Below, piece by piece: positions 48,201-60,400 of a stretch of DNA of 64,000 nucleotides. How positions within the stretch are numbered: position 1 is the stretch's first letter; every line of letters starts with the position of its first letter. The translations under genes were made by a program, and so were the position numbers. This DNA comes from Agelaius tricolor (Eukaryota; Chordata; Aves; Passeriformes; Icteridae), in the NCBI GenBank assembly GCA_023055355.1, contig JALJCS010000006.1, positions 34,937,001 to 35,001,000 of the forward strand. Reading direction: 5' to 3'. Under the pieces are notes generated by a model. That model worked only from the letters and a program-made list of their open reading frames with translations, searched no databases and was not told the origin of the DNA.

Positions 48201-51200
48201 TATGTTTGTGAGATGATAAGACATTGACTGCATTTATTAAACTGGATTGTCTCTTTACTGTGTTAAAAGATCTTGAGGTTTGGAATTTGGACTTAACATT
48301 TTATTTTTTTCACTTCCAGAACAGTGGGAAGAAGAATGCACCTCATAAAACATGTAGTTACAGAATTATATGTTAGTGATTTAAATAATTAAAAGTTCAA
48401 TGTAGAAAAGAATAGGTAATAAATATTAATGAAAGGTCTTGAGCTACGCATTTGCCAAGATTAAGGAAAATTAACAGGATCACTGATTTACAGAGGAATA
48501 TATATAGCTATAAGTTGTGTCTGCTTTAGTGCTGTAATAATTGGGTGACAGCATGGGAGGAAAAGGTGAGAGAATAGTGCAGTTATGCACTATATTTTGG
48601 GGGCCTTTCAAGGTCTTACTGTATATTAGTCTTTGTGATTTTTAAAGCATGGTTTTAATGGCCCTCTTTGAAGCAGAACTATGGCTATGTTATCTTCTTA
48701 GTCATGCTCAAGAGTTGCTTCTGCACTGGAAACAGAAACCAGGATGCATTAGAAATCCTGCCTGTCTTTGCTACCTCTTTGCATGTTTACAGGAATAATT
48801 GTATTGGTTGTTGGTTTGTTTGGGATTTTTTTTAGTTGATGTGTATGAGATGTTTAGATTCGCCAGGAGAGTGACTCTGCTGACATGCCTTGCAGAGAGC
48901 ATGCACCTGAGAGTGGTTAGAGCAAGGCATGGTCCATGGATCTGCTGCCTGGTCTTCCTGCCTGGAATTAGGCAGGTGATGCTCTTCCATTGTACTGCAC
49001 TGAGCACTTTCCCTAAGGAAAGGGGGTTGGGAGGCTTGGCCACCCACATCAGTCATGTGAATTCACTACAGTGCAGTGTGGGACCACAGACACGATTCCT
49101 CCTTTACACACTTACAGGTTAAAGCATACTTCCGGATTTTATTCTGATAGGGTGGATATTTGCATCCAACTATTTTCAATTCCCTGTAAAATCTTGCTAT
49201 TTTCCTGTCTGAATCAGCGATTTTTGTTTTCTTCAAATTCATTAGCAATTACAGTTAATTATTAATTAACAAATTTTTGTACCTGTAGAGAGTAGCCATA
49301 AGTGATGTCTGAATTTTGAAAAAGCAGTCTCTTATCCTTTAAGAACCTTTACAAACCCAAGATTATAAGCAACCTTAAACACAAAATTGATTATTTTTTT
49401 AAAAAGTTTACTTACAGAATGAACTGCAGTGGTGATTGAATTTTAGAGGTAAGGGATAGTCCTGGGTGGTAAAGTGTACAAGTGATGTTTGACCAAGAAA
49501 GGAAAAAGGAGGGAGCAGCTGTGAAGAAACAGAGATGGATTGACTGATGGGTTTGCTGAGTGAGCAGCAGGCATTGCTCTGGATGAACCAAATGCTTCCC
49601 CACGCTGCTGATCGATCCCTGCAGCAGAGGCACTGATCAACAGTCAGGATGGACAGGGGAAATTGCTGCAGACACTTAAACACATCAGGCATGAGTCTTA
49701 TATAAATAAGACAGGCAGGTGTGGAACTGTGTTTGTACTGCTGTGAGCAGGATCCAGATGGGGATTTGGGATTTTGGTTCCAATTACAACTCAGTGCTAA
49801 TCATCAAATTAGATAGTGGGAGCAGTAACTCTTGGAGAAATGCAGAGGCTTTGCTGCCTGCATACAGTTGGAGCTATCTGAATTGCAGTTTTCCCCCCTG
49901 CTTTTGTTCTGATCAAATAAGACAGTTATGCATCAAAAATGTGCTTCCTTTTGATGCCAACAGTGTCTTCAGAAAAGCAATTATCTATCTGGACATTTCA
50001 ACACTTAGTATTTCAAATAAGCTTATAAATAGAGAAACATATAGGATGATGACAAACTGCTTTAATTACAGAAGAAATCATTCTTCAGATAGGATAAACA
50101 CTTCATTTATTAATGTTTCTGCTGGTATGTGTCTCCTGGGAATGATTGCTTGAACTGTCAGGGGAACTACAGATCTTCTGTTTGTGTCTTTTGTAGTGAA
50201 TTTTTGTAATGTTGCTAATTTCTGCTGAGTTTTTTTGTGGGTATGCTTTTTAAACATAAACAATCACAACCTGATATTGTATCAATCTCATCTGGAACAT
50301 ATGAAATTACTGAAGCAATAACTTTATATAAATAGGTGTGATCACTCAAAGAAAAAGGTGGAAATTGAAACAGCCACTTCATGCATCAATAAGTCAGATG
50401 TGAAGTACAGGTAAATAGTTCAACTGGCACTCTCACAAGGGATAAACATGAGTGTCTCTTCCAGGGAAGCAGCAGACTAAGTTCAGGGAAATAGAAGTCA
50501 TTTAATAAATAAATAATCTGGAATTATAGTAATTATTTTGCAGTTTCACTTTATTCTTCATTTAAAAACAGGTTTCCCTTTCATGAGTTCATTATAGGCA
50601 AGGTCCTCTCACTTCCTCTCACAAGGAAGACAAAGGCCAGGAAGCCCAACAGTAGAAATACTGTGTGACCCACACCATGATGGATGGATCTTAATAAGCT
50701 GAGTTTTAGGAGCTGAGTGAAATAATTACAAGTAAAGCTAAGAGGTTAGAATTAATTGGGAGAATATTATTAGGTTTTTCCCCAGCGTGATATGCTTGAT
50801 ATGTCAGTTTATATGAACTGCCATTGAAAATAATGCCTCTAGGTGCTCTATGAAAGGTTATGAGACATCTTCTGCCAACTTTACATATTCTCTGTTATGG
50901 TATGACTTTCTAAGAAAAGCAAGAATGAAGAAGAAAGTTTTTTACATTTATAGAATGAAGGCATTGACTTCTAATCTTTTGGATGCTCAAAAGTCTATAA
51001 AATTGATTGTATTTAATTAAGATGTACATAACTATTTATTCAATGAACTATTTTTCTAAAGCAAAGTTAATGAGAAAGAGTCCTTGTTTCTTAGTTTGAT
51101 AGTAGCTGTTTTTCTAGCTATTAAATTTTGACATATTGCTGTGCTGAGAACAGTGATTTTATTTCATCTGTTTTAATGCTTAGAGTATTGTAGCAGTTTG

Positions 51201-54200
51201 CACAGCACTTGAATGTTTTGGTGTTCATTTATCATGGCTAATTCATGGCTTCCAGGGAGGCTCTGTGAATGGCACAATAAACTAAATGTAATAACAGAAG
51301 AGTTTTCTCCTGAAAGCAGGTGCTTCCTGATAGGTTTTTCAGGCTTGGCAAGCAAAGTTTGTGGCAGCAAAATAATGCAGTGATTGTTCTAATAGTTTGG
51401 CTGTCCAAAAAAATTGAATCCTTCCTTTTTGACAGACCAGTATATTCTTTGGCACATAATACAATGCCATCTTGGGCCACATGATGCAGAATATCTCTGG
51501 GGCTGGTGATGAAAATTTGGATATGTCTTTCAGCCAGGCTCAGTCTAGCTGCAGGGCTTGCTGTTCTACTGCAGGGAAGCACCAATACTTTTCTTGTTCT
51601 GGGAACCTATTTTCCAGATAAGTCCTTGAATAACAAATCAAGTATCAGAGCTGGCATCTACATAAACAGTGTGGACCCCTGACAGGAAAGGGTCCAAATT
51701 ACAGCACTGTCTGATGTTCCACAGGCCTGTCTGCTGGGATTGTGAGGCAAGAGTCAAGAGCTGTTCTCTGTATTATCAAGAAAGTAAAATAGTCCCCAGA
51801 AATAAATCAAATTTTTGACAAAAATTTAATTTCTTTCTGGTAGCACTGCTGCTCCATACTGAGGGATATGTTTGTACACTTGTTAAATCCTCAATAGCTC
51901 CTACACGAATTTTATACTTGCACTTAAAATCAAACATGTGGTGTAATAACAGAAAACAAAACATATTTCTGAAGGCAAAAAAAAAAATCTTCAGTTTTCA
52001 GTTTTTAATTATCTGAAATTTTTGATCAGTCCTGAAATTTTATCAAGTTTTAAGCTTTAGAAGTAATTTTCAGTAACCTTTCACATTTTGTTGCTCAAGA
52101 AATGTCATGATGACCAAAATAATTTCAAGATCTCTTGTAGCATCTAGGTTTTTCTGTTGTTAAAATATGGTGCTAGAGAACATAATAGCTACAGCAGAAG
52201 AGAAATAGAGAAGTAAAAACGTGAAGTCTGTATCTTATTTTCAGAAGTGTAAATTACCATGAGAGTTGCAGATACCAGACTTTCACCACTAAAAACCACC
52301 CTTGCACCTTATCTATCCTATTCTTGCCATGAAAGGGACACGTTTCACACTCTTAATCCTTCCAGCATAGTTCCTTTATATGAATGCATTGTTGCACATG
52401 AGAAGCATATTTCCATTCCTGTGTTTCCAAAATTACTCTTATAAAATGACATCCTGACAAGACCAGACTAGCCGGAAATGTTAAACTTGGCTTAGACTGT
52501 ACTGATGACAAACAGGAAGGAGCAAAGCATGGAACTAGATAGTCTAGGCCACAGAAACTCATCTTGCATTAGAAACAGAAAATATCTCGCTTTTTTCTAA
52601 TCTTATAATGGTCTCAATCACAGACTTTGAAGAAATGAAGAGGATTTTTCATGACAGGAGATTTGTAACAACCTACACTATGATGAAACAGCACGTCTAT
52701 AAAGAGCAATTCTATCTTTACTTGCAGTGCATATCTTTCAGAACATTAACGCGCAGTCAGCAAGACAAAAACTTTTCATTTAAATGTGGTTTTAAATGTC
52801 CAGGAGGAAAGAAATGTTCCTCTAAAAATGTACTCTACTTTCCAAAAAGTTGTTCTAATGACACAGCTTTCACGTTGCTTTCAGACCAAAATCAGAAAGC
52901 AAATTGCATAAATGTTTAAAAGGAAAAAAAAGCCTCAAACTAAAAGAGGAACTCAAACAAACTTACATCATTGAAAATGTGGCAATAATAAATTTATGTA
53001 TTTTAGCACATTGATATATTTTTATTTCAGAACTTAAGGATTGCAATATTGTGTTCTACCACATTTTGTGAAGCATGGAAAACAGAGTGGCTTTTACTGG
53101 TATTAACTGCATTTTCTGAGGGACAGCTGAATTTGTTTTCAATTTACTGAAAGTAAAAATAGAACTACTATGAATATTCTAAGGTGTCACAGTATGTTTT
53201 CCTGCTTTCTAAATCATCAAGACCAGAATCTCCCAGCACTTCAACCAAGTGCACCTAGCTGCTTCTTCGATGTAGTATCTTTTCCAATTCCTTCCATTCC
53301 AGCTGGATACCAGTGACTCAACCTGACTTTCTCCCAAGACAGCTCTCGACCCGGCTCAGATCGGTTGGAAAATTTCTTTTGCAAAGTGTGAGAGAGTTGT
53401 CCTGGAAGTGTGGGGACATTTAGTTGCTTCCTCGTTCACCAGGCTAACTGTAAAAGGACTGGGAGGTTTTATTTCCATAAATAATACACAGGTTCCAAAC
53501 AGTTTTGTGAGGACAGCACAAGCCTAAGTTTTTCTCCATAACTTAAATATATAATCAGTGATGAGAAATGAAAACCTTTAGACCCTAGCCCTGGACTGGT
53601 CACCTTTATTATGCAGTGAAAATGGTACCAATTCAAATGGATAGCTGGCAAATTACTTTGGATAATCCTTTTCTCTTTGTTTTTAATTAATAATTTTGTT
53701 TCCTAATTTCACAAAGTGCAGAAATTCTATCATTTAATATTTGCTAAAGTATCAGAGATAAAAATCTCTTCAGCTCTTGCAAATATATAAAAGGGGTAAA
53801 AAATGAATCTGTGTGCCAAAGAATCCTTGTTTACCCTTGCAGTTGAGCTGCTATATGAATATTCTGTAATCCAGTACAGTCAAGCTGACACTGAAATTTT
53901 GTGAAATTGGGGCACGAGTCATTTTTCTCATGGCTGCTTTATAAAACTTATTGTATCTCTTCTTCCCTGATAAATATTGCTGAAAATAGGCCAGGGATTT
54001 AGTGTTGAGAAGAGAGGAGATGGGGAGAAAAATCTGAGGTGTACGGGAAACACAGCCACTTAAGTCCTGTTTATTACAAAAAGCAGCAGTACATTAAAAC
54101 TGCCTTGACAGATTCAGCAAGCATGGGCAATCCATTGCAGTTCAAATATCACCCTTTAGAACACTCTGAAATAGACACCTAACTGATTCTGTATTGAAGC

Positions 54201-56978
54201 TTTCCAATTTAAGGCTTTTTTGGCTTCAGTAACCTGAAATAAATATGATGCATTAATTCTGAGTCTATTGCTGTGAGGGAGAAAATAAATCAGTTGAAAT
54301 GCTCAGAAGATAGTAATATATGCTATTTGTCCTTCTTGCTATTTTAGACAGGAGGTTTTTTTTAGCACTGAATACCTCTGAAAGGTATGGTGAATGTGGC
54401 ACTATTTTTTTTTGCTGAACTGGTTCAAGTTATTTGCAGAATGGAGTACAGGAAGGTGCTTTTCTTTCTTTTGTCTGCAGAGGGAATCTTACATTCCTAA
54501 TCTTTAGTGCTTCTTGGATGCACTCTAATTAGAGGTCTAAAATAGACTGTATAACTCCCCTTCATAACTGCATAAAACTTACAAGAATCTTGTAATAGCT
54601 CCTCTGAAATCTCTCATATCTGGAAATAGTGAAACCAATTATGTTTGAGAGTTGCCTTTTTCTGCTTTTATGGAAGGTTCTTGCATAACACCCTAAGAAC
54701 ACCTCTTAAGAGAACTGATGCAGAAAGTGAAAGAGTGGTCAAAAGCAGAGCCACCTAGTTTCTTGCCTTGCATTTTTTTCCATGCAGATGAACTAATTTC
54801 ATCAATAGAAATTACTGCCTAAGTGGAATAATTTATTTGCTTGAAACAATTTAGAAATAAATGGCACTTAAATGAATTTTCTAACAACATTCATTTTTAC
54901 ACTGTTTCAGCTAAATCATATATTAGCACACAAAATGAAGCAGCTGGAGATAGTTCTGACACTTGAGAAAATACCCAAATTTGTAGCCATGAATTTAACC
55001 CATCTGTGTATGAAGAATATTTTTTTAGATATGCGTGATATTGGTAGCAGTCTTAATATGCACATCGTGTGTTTTCTGATAATTAAACCATTATTTGAAC
55101 TTAGCTGGTTTTGTTAGTAGAATCAAAATCTGCTTGCTGTTTGTTTGGGTTTTTTTAAATACTGAAATAATCTCTAACGTAATTGCCAATGAATCACACA
55201 CTGCATAATACTCCAAATCTTTCATGCAGTCTTTTTTGGTTTTCCACATGAAAACAATTTCTTCCTAAAATAACAGCATTATCTGGCATGCAGTGTCTGA
55301 ACATCATGTACTTACTATGTCCTCTGTTGTTGCATGCAATGGTAAAGATTATATCAGAGCAGTTTCCATATAAACTGAACCATTGATTTATAACTTTTTA
55401 TGCCATTAAGTACTTCAAAATAGTTTTATCCACTCTTAGGATGAGTTATGAAGTTATGCATTTATAACGCAAAAATCAGCAGAACAGAAATACTTTTAAA
55501 TATTCCTTCAGATTCGATGATTGTAAAATGCCAGAGCTTTATCATTAACAATGAAAAATAACTCTCCAGTTTGGTTGCCTTGGCCTGCATTCATATTTCC
55601 ATGTGTAGAAATGGGACAATAAGGAACAAGGTCCCCTGACAGATCTCAAAGTACAGATACAAAATAATTTTATACAAAATCATCCATATCTGATGAGTCA
55701 GCATGTTATATATAACTTGCAGTGCATTATTTTTATAAGTGACTTCATTCTTGGAAATATAATTTTCAGAAAAGTCCAAGGAATGAAGTCAATTTTAAAC
55801 TATAATTTGAAACTTCTGGAGGACCAAATGTTTCAGTGTCTTTATTAGGAACACACTTACTAAATAGATTGCCAGACATAAGAAGGGGACAGGTGGGTCC
55901 AGATGGTGTTTTCACCATCTGAAAAGTGTCCTTCTCTCCATTGATTAGAGTACAGAAGTATAGAATAAATGCCTGAAATTTGACAAGACAAAAGGGAGCA
56001 CCAGTGGTCTTTTTTCACTGTGTTTAAATGGCCACAGTTATGAAGTTCAATCATTGAAGAATACTGATTCTTTTAAATAAATTAATTTAAAATATATATG
56101 TTATATATATATTACAGGAAGTTCAAATTGCTGCAGCGATTGAATTCAAAACCAGTTCAGAGATAAAATTTCTTTCTGACAAACCAAGTTAGTATTGATA
56201 TCTGAACTTAAGTCTACTGGCCATAATTATCATCAATAGTAGGTTACATCTGCAGAGAAATGTATTGAAAGCTGTGTGCCAATTAAAACTGGGAATGCTA
56301 TTTCACAGAGTTGCTCTGATTTTACTCTAGGTCTGAACTTAATTCTGTTTTTAATGAAGCTAAATTGCAAATTAAAACCCCTGTATAACTCTTGGCTTCC
56401 AATGCAGAGGTAAATAGAGTAATGTTGAAGCAGATGAACATGAGAAGCTGCCTACTCTAGGTTAAAAGGAAACACAGGTGGGCCAGGAGTGACTGGGTTG
56501 TTGTTTGCCACTTACCTCATGTTAGCTCATAATCCCATAAGCCTTTGGGAGATTACTGTAAAACAGAGCAGTCCTGTAACAATGCTTCTCATAGTCATAA
56601 TCAGGAAAAAACCTGTTTCCCAGTAAACAGAAGGAGCTCTGTGCACCCACCAAACCATAAGCCTTTTCAGGGTAAGCCCTCTCAGCCTGGAAATACTGGC
56701 TGCTTGCCACTGTATGCTCTCCTTCACTGCTCCTCAGGAACTTGCAAGCCCAGACTTCAAAAAGGAAAGAGGGCTGAAAATGTCACTCCACAGATCAGAT
56801 CATTCCCAGATAGAATATTTTCCATGGGAATGTTATCCTCATCTCTCCTGATACTGCTTGCAGCTGTGCAAGGTGTTTCATTGCATAATGGGAAAATACA
56901 CAGGCAGTAGGTTCATAGGAAATACTTGATGTCTGTGCTTTGTAACATTATTATTACTTTAACTCAAACTAATACATC
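45206..56978. other. Intron 1 unique sequence, middle part
   Basis: No supported exon or recognised transposon. Simple features: G-rich tract at 47,141-47,168, A20 run at 47,240-47,259, numerous short A and T runs. Moderately GC-richer unique stretches occur at 48,850-49,090, 49,400-49,700, 51,470-51,590 and 53,220-53,450; the last has a few CpGs (CTCTCGACCCGG, GATCGG). The longest frame is 144 codons (49,719-50,153, plus), with no family resemblance and no promoter or splice context, so it is treated as chance. Confidence 0.6.
47240..47259 (+). repeat. A20 homopolymer
   Basis: Twenty A bases about 70 bp after a G-rich tract (GGGGGTGGGGGTAGGGG at 47152-47168). No parent retroposon could be recognised upstream. 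Confidence 0.8.
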
Positions 56979-56984
56979 ATTGCC
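56979..56984. repeat. Target-site duplication, left copy
   Basis: ATTGCC immediately left of the solo LTR; an identical copy lies at 57349-57354. A 6-bp duplication is the length made by beta- and gamma-like or alpha-type integrases in birds (ERVK-like elements typically give 6 bp). Confidence 0.8.
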
Positions 56985-57348
56985 TGTTGCTTTTTTGTGA
57001 AGGCTACGGCGACTTGGTATCGGAGTCTAGCACTGCGATCTCTTCTTTGGGATCTTTCGTGACTAATAACGGACGCTAACACTAATGTGGTGGAAGGTTA
57101 AAGGCTTTTATTGAAGGGTCTTGAGGGTATTTATGGACTAAGGGGTTTCTCTACGTCAGACAGGGGTTTGGCTATACATTCTAGGGTTAGTATGGAGTGG
57201 AAAGTTACTGGCATCTATAGGTTAGGGGGGCTACCTGTTTGGCTACATTCTAAGGATGATCCTTATCTATGGAGAAGGGGGTAGAAGGATTCCTGTAATT
57301 TTCCATCACAGCCCAAAATCTTCCCAACGCCTGTCCCTTACTACCACA
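56985..57348 (-). mobile_element. Solo LTR of an avian endogenous retrovirus (ERVK-like), minus strand
   Basis: A 364-bp block runs TGTTGC...CCACA on the plus strand and is bounded by perfect 6-bp ATTGCC duplications. Read on the minus strand it starts TGTGGTAG and ends AGCAACA, the TG...CA ends of an LTR. It has a TATA-like CCATAAATACCC (57125-57136) and an AATAAA polyadenylation signal (57107-57112) in the right order, and a CpG-containing R-U5 region (56,996-57,080). No gag, pol or env remains, so it is the product of recombination between the two LTRs of a provirus. Intact duplications and retained CpGs suggest a fairly young insertion. It is antisense to KCNH8 and could supply an antisense promoter or poly(A) site. 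The class is inferred from duplication length and structure. Confidence 0.85.
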
Positions 57349-57354
57349 ATTGCC
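57349..57354. repeat. Target-site duplication, right copy
   Basis: ATTGCC immediately right of the solo LTR, identical to 56979-56984. The following bases (TCTTG) differ from the LTR start, confirming the 6-bp boundary. Confidence 0.8.
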
Positions 57355-57410
57355 TCTTGTTAAGGAGTTTGCATTAAAAATGAGGTGTGGTTTGAATAGC
57401 TCATAACAGT

Positions 57411-57472
57411 GGGGTTGGAACTTAAAGGTCCTTTTGAGGACCTTTTGAACCCTAATCATTCTATGATTCTTA
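57411..57472 (+). mobile_element. Short CR1 3'-end fragment, plus strand
   Basis: GGGGTTGGAACTTAAAGGTC, then TTTTGAACCCTAATCATTC and TATGATTCTTA match the last 60 bp of CR1, including the 8-bp tail motif. Nothing CR1-like lies upstream, so the copy is severely 5'-truncated or its body has decayed. It lies 57 bp from the solo LTR's right duplication. Confidence 0.65.
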
Positions 57473-57479
57473 GATTAGG

Positions 57480-60400
57480 TCTCCTATATGTCCTTTAATT
57501 TAGATAAAACCTGTATGTGTGACCCCTGTCTGGTATCTGCAGTGTGTTTCACATTTGCTGGATGCATTCCACCAAGCAGAGTGCCCTGCTAATTCCATGC
57601 AATCTGTGGGACAGGTAGAATGGCCATGGAGACCCGGTTCATTCCTGGTCTGGAATGGCAGGAAGCATTGCTGACATTGTGCATGATGTCCTATAACAAC
57701 ATGCCAGACCCAGTGAGACCACAGCAATGTGCACAGTAGACTGCATTTCTGCAGTTTCCTGACAGTGATGACCCACATGTTGCATTGGTACTCTGTCCCT
57801 CAGTAAAGGCTTTTCCCACTATTTCTGGATTTCCCATGGTCATACTTTCTATCTTGCCCCTTCAGAAGTAAGTTCATGGGAATGTACTGCACAAAAAATA
57901 TAGGAAACTAAATTCTTTCTTAGTAGGAAGATTGAGCGTGGTATGAGGGCAAATCTGAGGGGAAATTAAGATATCTGATAGTTCTAGAGTCGAGTAGAAA
58001 GGTAGCATTTTGGATGATTTAAATTATACCTTCATTCTGGCTCTTGAGGCAGTTATAAGGCTGAGTAAATAACAAAATTCCCTAAATCAATTTTTTTTCT
58101 GTCCTTGAAATGAGACTTCATGTACACTTAACTTGCAGGGGAGCTCTGAAGAATATTTAATGCTTTTAAAACATCTTGAAGATGTACAATGATCTGCAAA
58201 TATTGGCCTTAATTACTAAGAAATTATTCGTTTTCCAAATCCATTAACACTGTTATTATTTTATCTTTGGTTACTGCTCTAAATGAATATCTTTTTTTAA
58301 AAAAAAAAGATATCAAATAAACTTAAGAAAGAAAATTATTTTTACTCTGGTCCAACCTAAACCTTCTTTGGGGTGAGTGGCCAATTCCATGAAAGCCCCA
58401 CCCTGTTTGGCAGAGCAGTAGGGCTGTGCTAAGGTCCAGCTGCTGCTGTGAATTGTCACCCACAGAGCAATACTGGCACTATAATTTTGTGTAACTCCAG
58501 CTTAACCAAAACTTTGGGTTTCTCAGTTATGATGCCAGATTTGTTTTAAGAAGATTTATGGTATCTGTGTAGTTTCATCTTCCCCAGATATCATTGCCAA
58601 ATTAATTGAAACTGAAATACGTTGTAGAAAAGGGTTTCTTTCCATGTTTTTTTCAAAGTTTATATATATTGTGCTATTACTCCTTATCATTTTGTGCCTC
58701 AAATACTCTCTTTTTGTTTTCTTGTAATTTTTTTTCAATTGGAGTTACCCATTCTCTCTTAATGTAATGTAATTTTTTTTGAAAACATCACAATAAGAAA
58801 CAAATTATGAAGGCTTCTCCATTTTTTTCTTTTCGTTTTTTTTCCCTTCAATTTCATTTTAAAGTTATAGTACTTACATTTTCTTCCATTCTATGTGTGA
58901 ATGCTCCACACCCACTTTCTAGGAGTCAGAGTGATGCACAGATGGGACAGATCAGAGAACTTAATAGCTGGAAGACCAGAGATTCTATTTGTTAAAGACT
59001 GCTGAATCTTAAGCCAAAAATTCATATTTATTACTCTTTCAGGGACTTATTGTGGAGAAATTCTACTGTCATGAACCTATTAGAAAGCCTGCTCCTGGAA
59101 TTTCCACTTTCTTCCTTTCCTTGACTTCCGAAAGTCTCTTCTTTTGGTTTTTTTTTTTTTTTTTTTTGCTTGGTTGTTTTTTTTAACATCTATTTGATAC
59201 TATTCAGTATATTTTTACATTCTTATAATGCCTTTTTTGCTTTCCCATAGAGACTGGGTGTACATGGGCAGTGGAGAGCGTGATCACAAATCTCCATGGC
59301 CCTCATCCCTTCCAGCTCACAGCTGGCTGTCACTCCAGCTGCTGTTCAGTTATCACATCCACTACTTCTTTAGGAGGAACTTAATTGTTCACTGACTAAT
59401 AAAGAAGTGCACTCAACCCTGCTGGCTCCCAACTTATCATGGGCCAGGATTTAGTCTCTTCTCTTTTTTTGTGCTATATGATTTTTTCCAGGTCCCCTCT
59501 TTAACTTTTTGTCTATAAATCACAGGAGTGGTGGCACTTTATCTTCACATATTCTTTAAGATTTCACCAAAAATAGTTTTTGAAACATATAAAAACAAGG
59601 TCTTATGTAATCTTAGCAAGAAAAATATCTTCTGAATTGTAAAGTAAATAATTATTTCATGGGGCTAAATTCCAGAAGTTCATACTTATTTAAATCTTAA
59701 CCTTTAAACCCTAGGAGGAAGGAAAAGTATCTACAGGACACTACAGCTCAGCAATAGCTTACTGTTCAGACTGAAATATTTAAAAAACTCCTATGCCTAT
59801 GTGCAGCCAAAAAATATATATAATAAATGATGAATGGTGAACCTTAAATCAGATTTTTATTTGAAAGATGATAGGAGAAAATATGTTTTTTTTTTTTAAA
59901 AACAACATTATAAGACTTGTTTGTCATCCATTTTTAGTAATAGGTCTTCATATTCTGCACTACAGTTCATGCTGTTTCTTGAACATTTTCATACAGACTT
60001 TCAGATCAGGATGTGCCATAAATATCATGGTATAAATAATCTATCATTATACAGACATTTAATAAATAATGTATGACTGTGACAAGAATGAGCAAGCATA
60101 ACTTCTAAGGCAACCTTTTGCAACGCTGATAAATATATGCAAGAAAAAATTTGTAAAATTTATTCTCAAATTATAACAGCTACACACTGATGTAGTAAGG
60201 AGATGAAGTGAATGGTTAATACACAGAAAAAAAAGAGTATTTGCAGACACTGTTAGTTGTGAATACAGATTATAATTTTCTTTTAAGCTACTGCAGTGCT
60301 TGGTGAGTATATTACTACACTATTAGTAAATCAAGTAAGGAAAAAAGCTGATATATATCCCACTTCTGAAAATCATGATGTTAAGTAATGGTGCTCTGTG

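Noticed and set aside
49719..50153. 144-codon plus-strand frame in intron 1
   Set aside because: No domain, signal peptide or family resemblance; mixed low-bias codon use; no splice or promoter context. Its length is within chance for a 64-kb window read in six frames.
51238..51585. 115-codon minus-strand frame in intron 1
   Set aside because: Cys- and Leu-rich without pattern; no homology recognised and no conserved-gene context.
56996..57310. Alternative LTR boundaries TGTGAAGG...CCATCACA
   Set aside because: These ends look like terminal inverted repeats, but the flanks TTTTT and GCCCA do not match. Boundaries 56985-57348 give a perfect 6-bp duplication instead.
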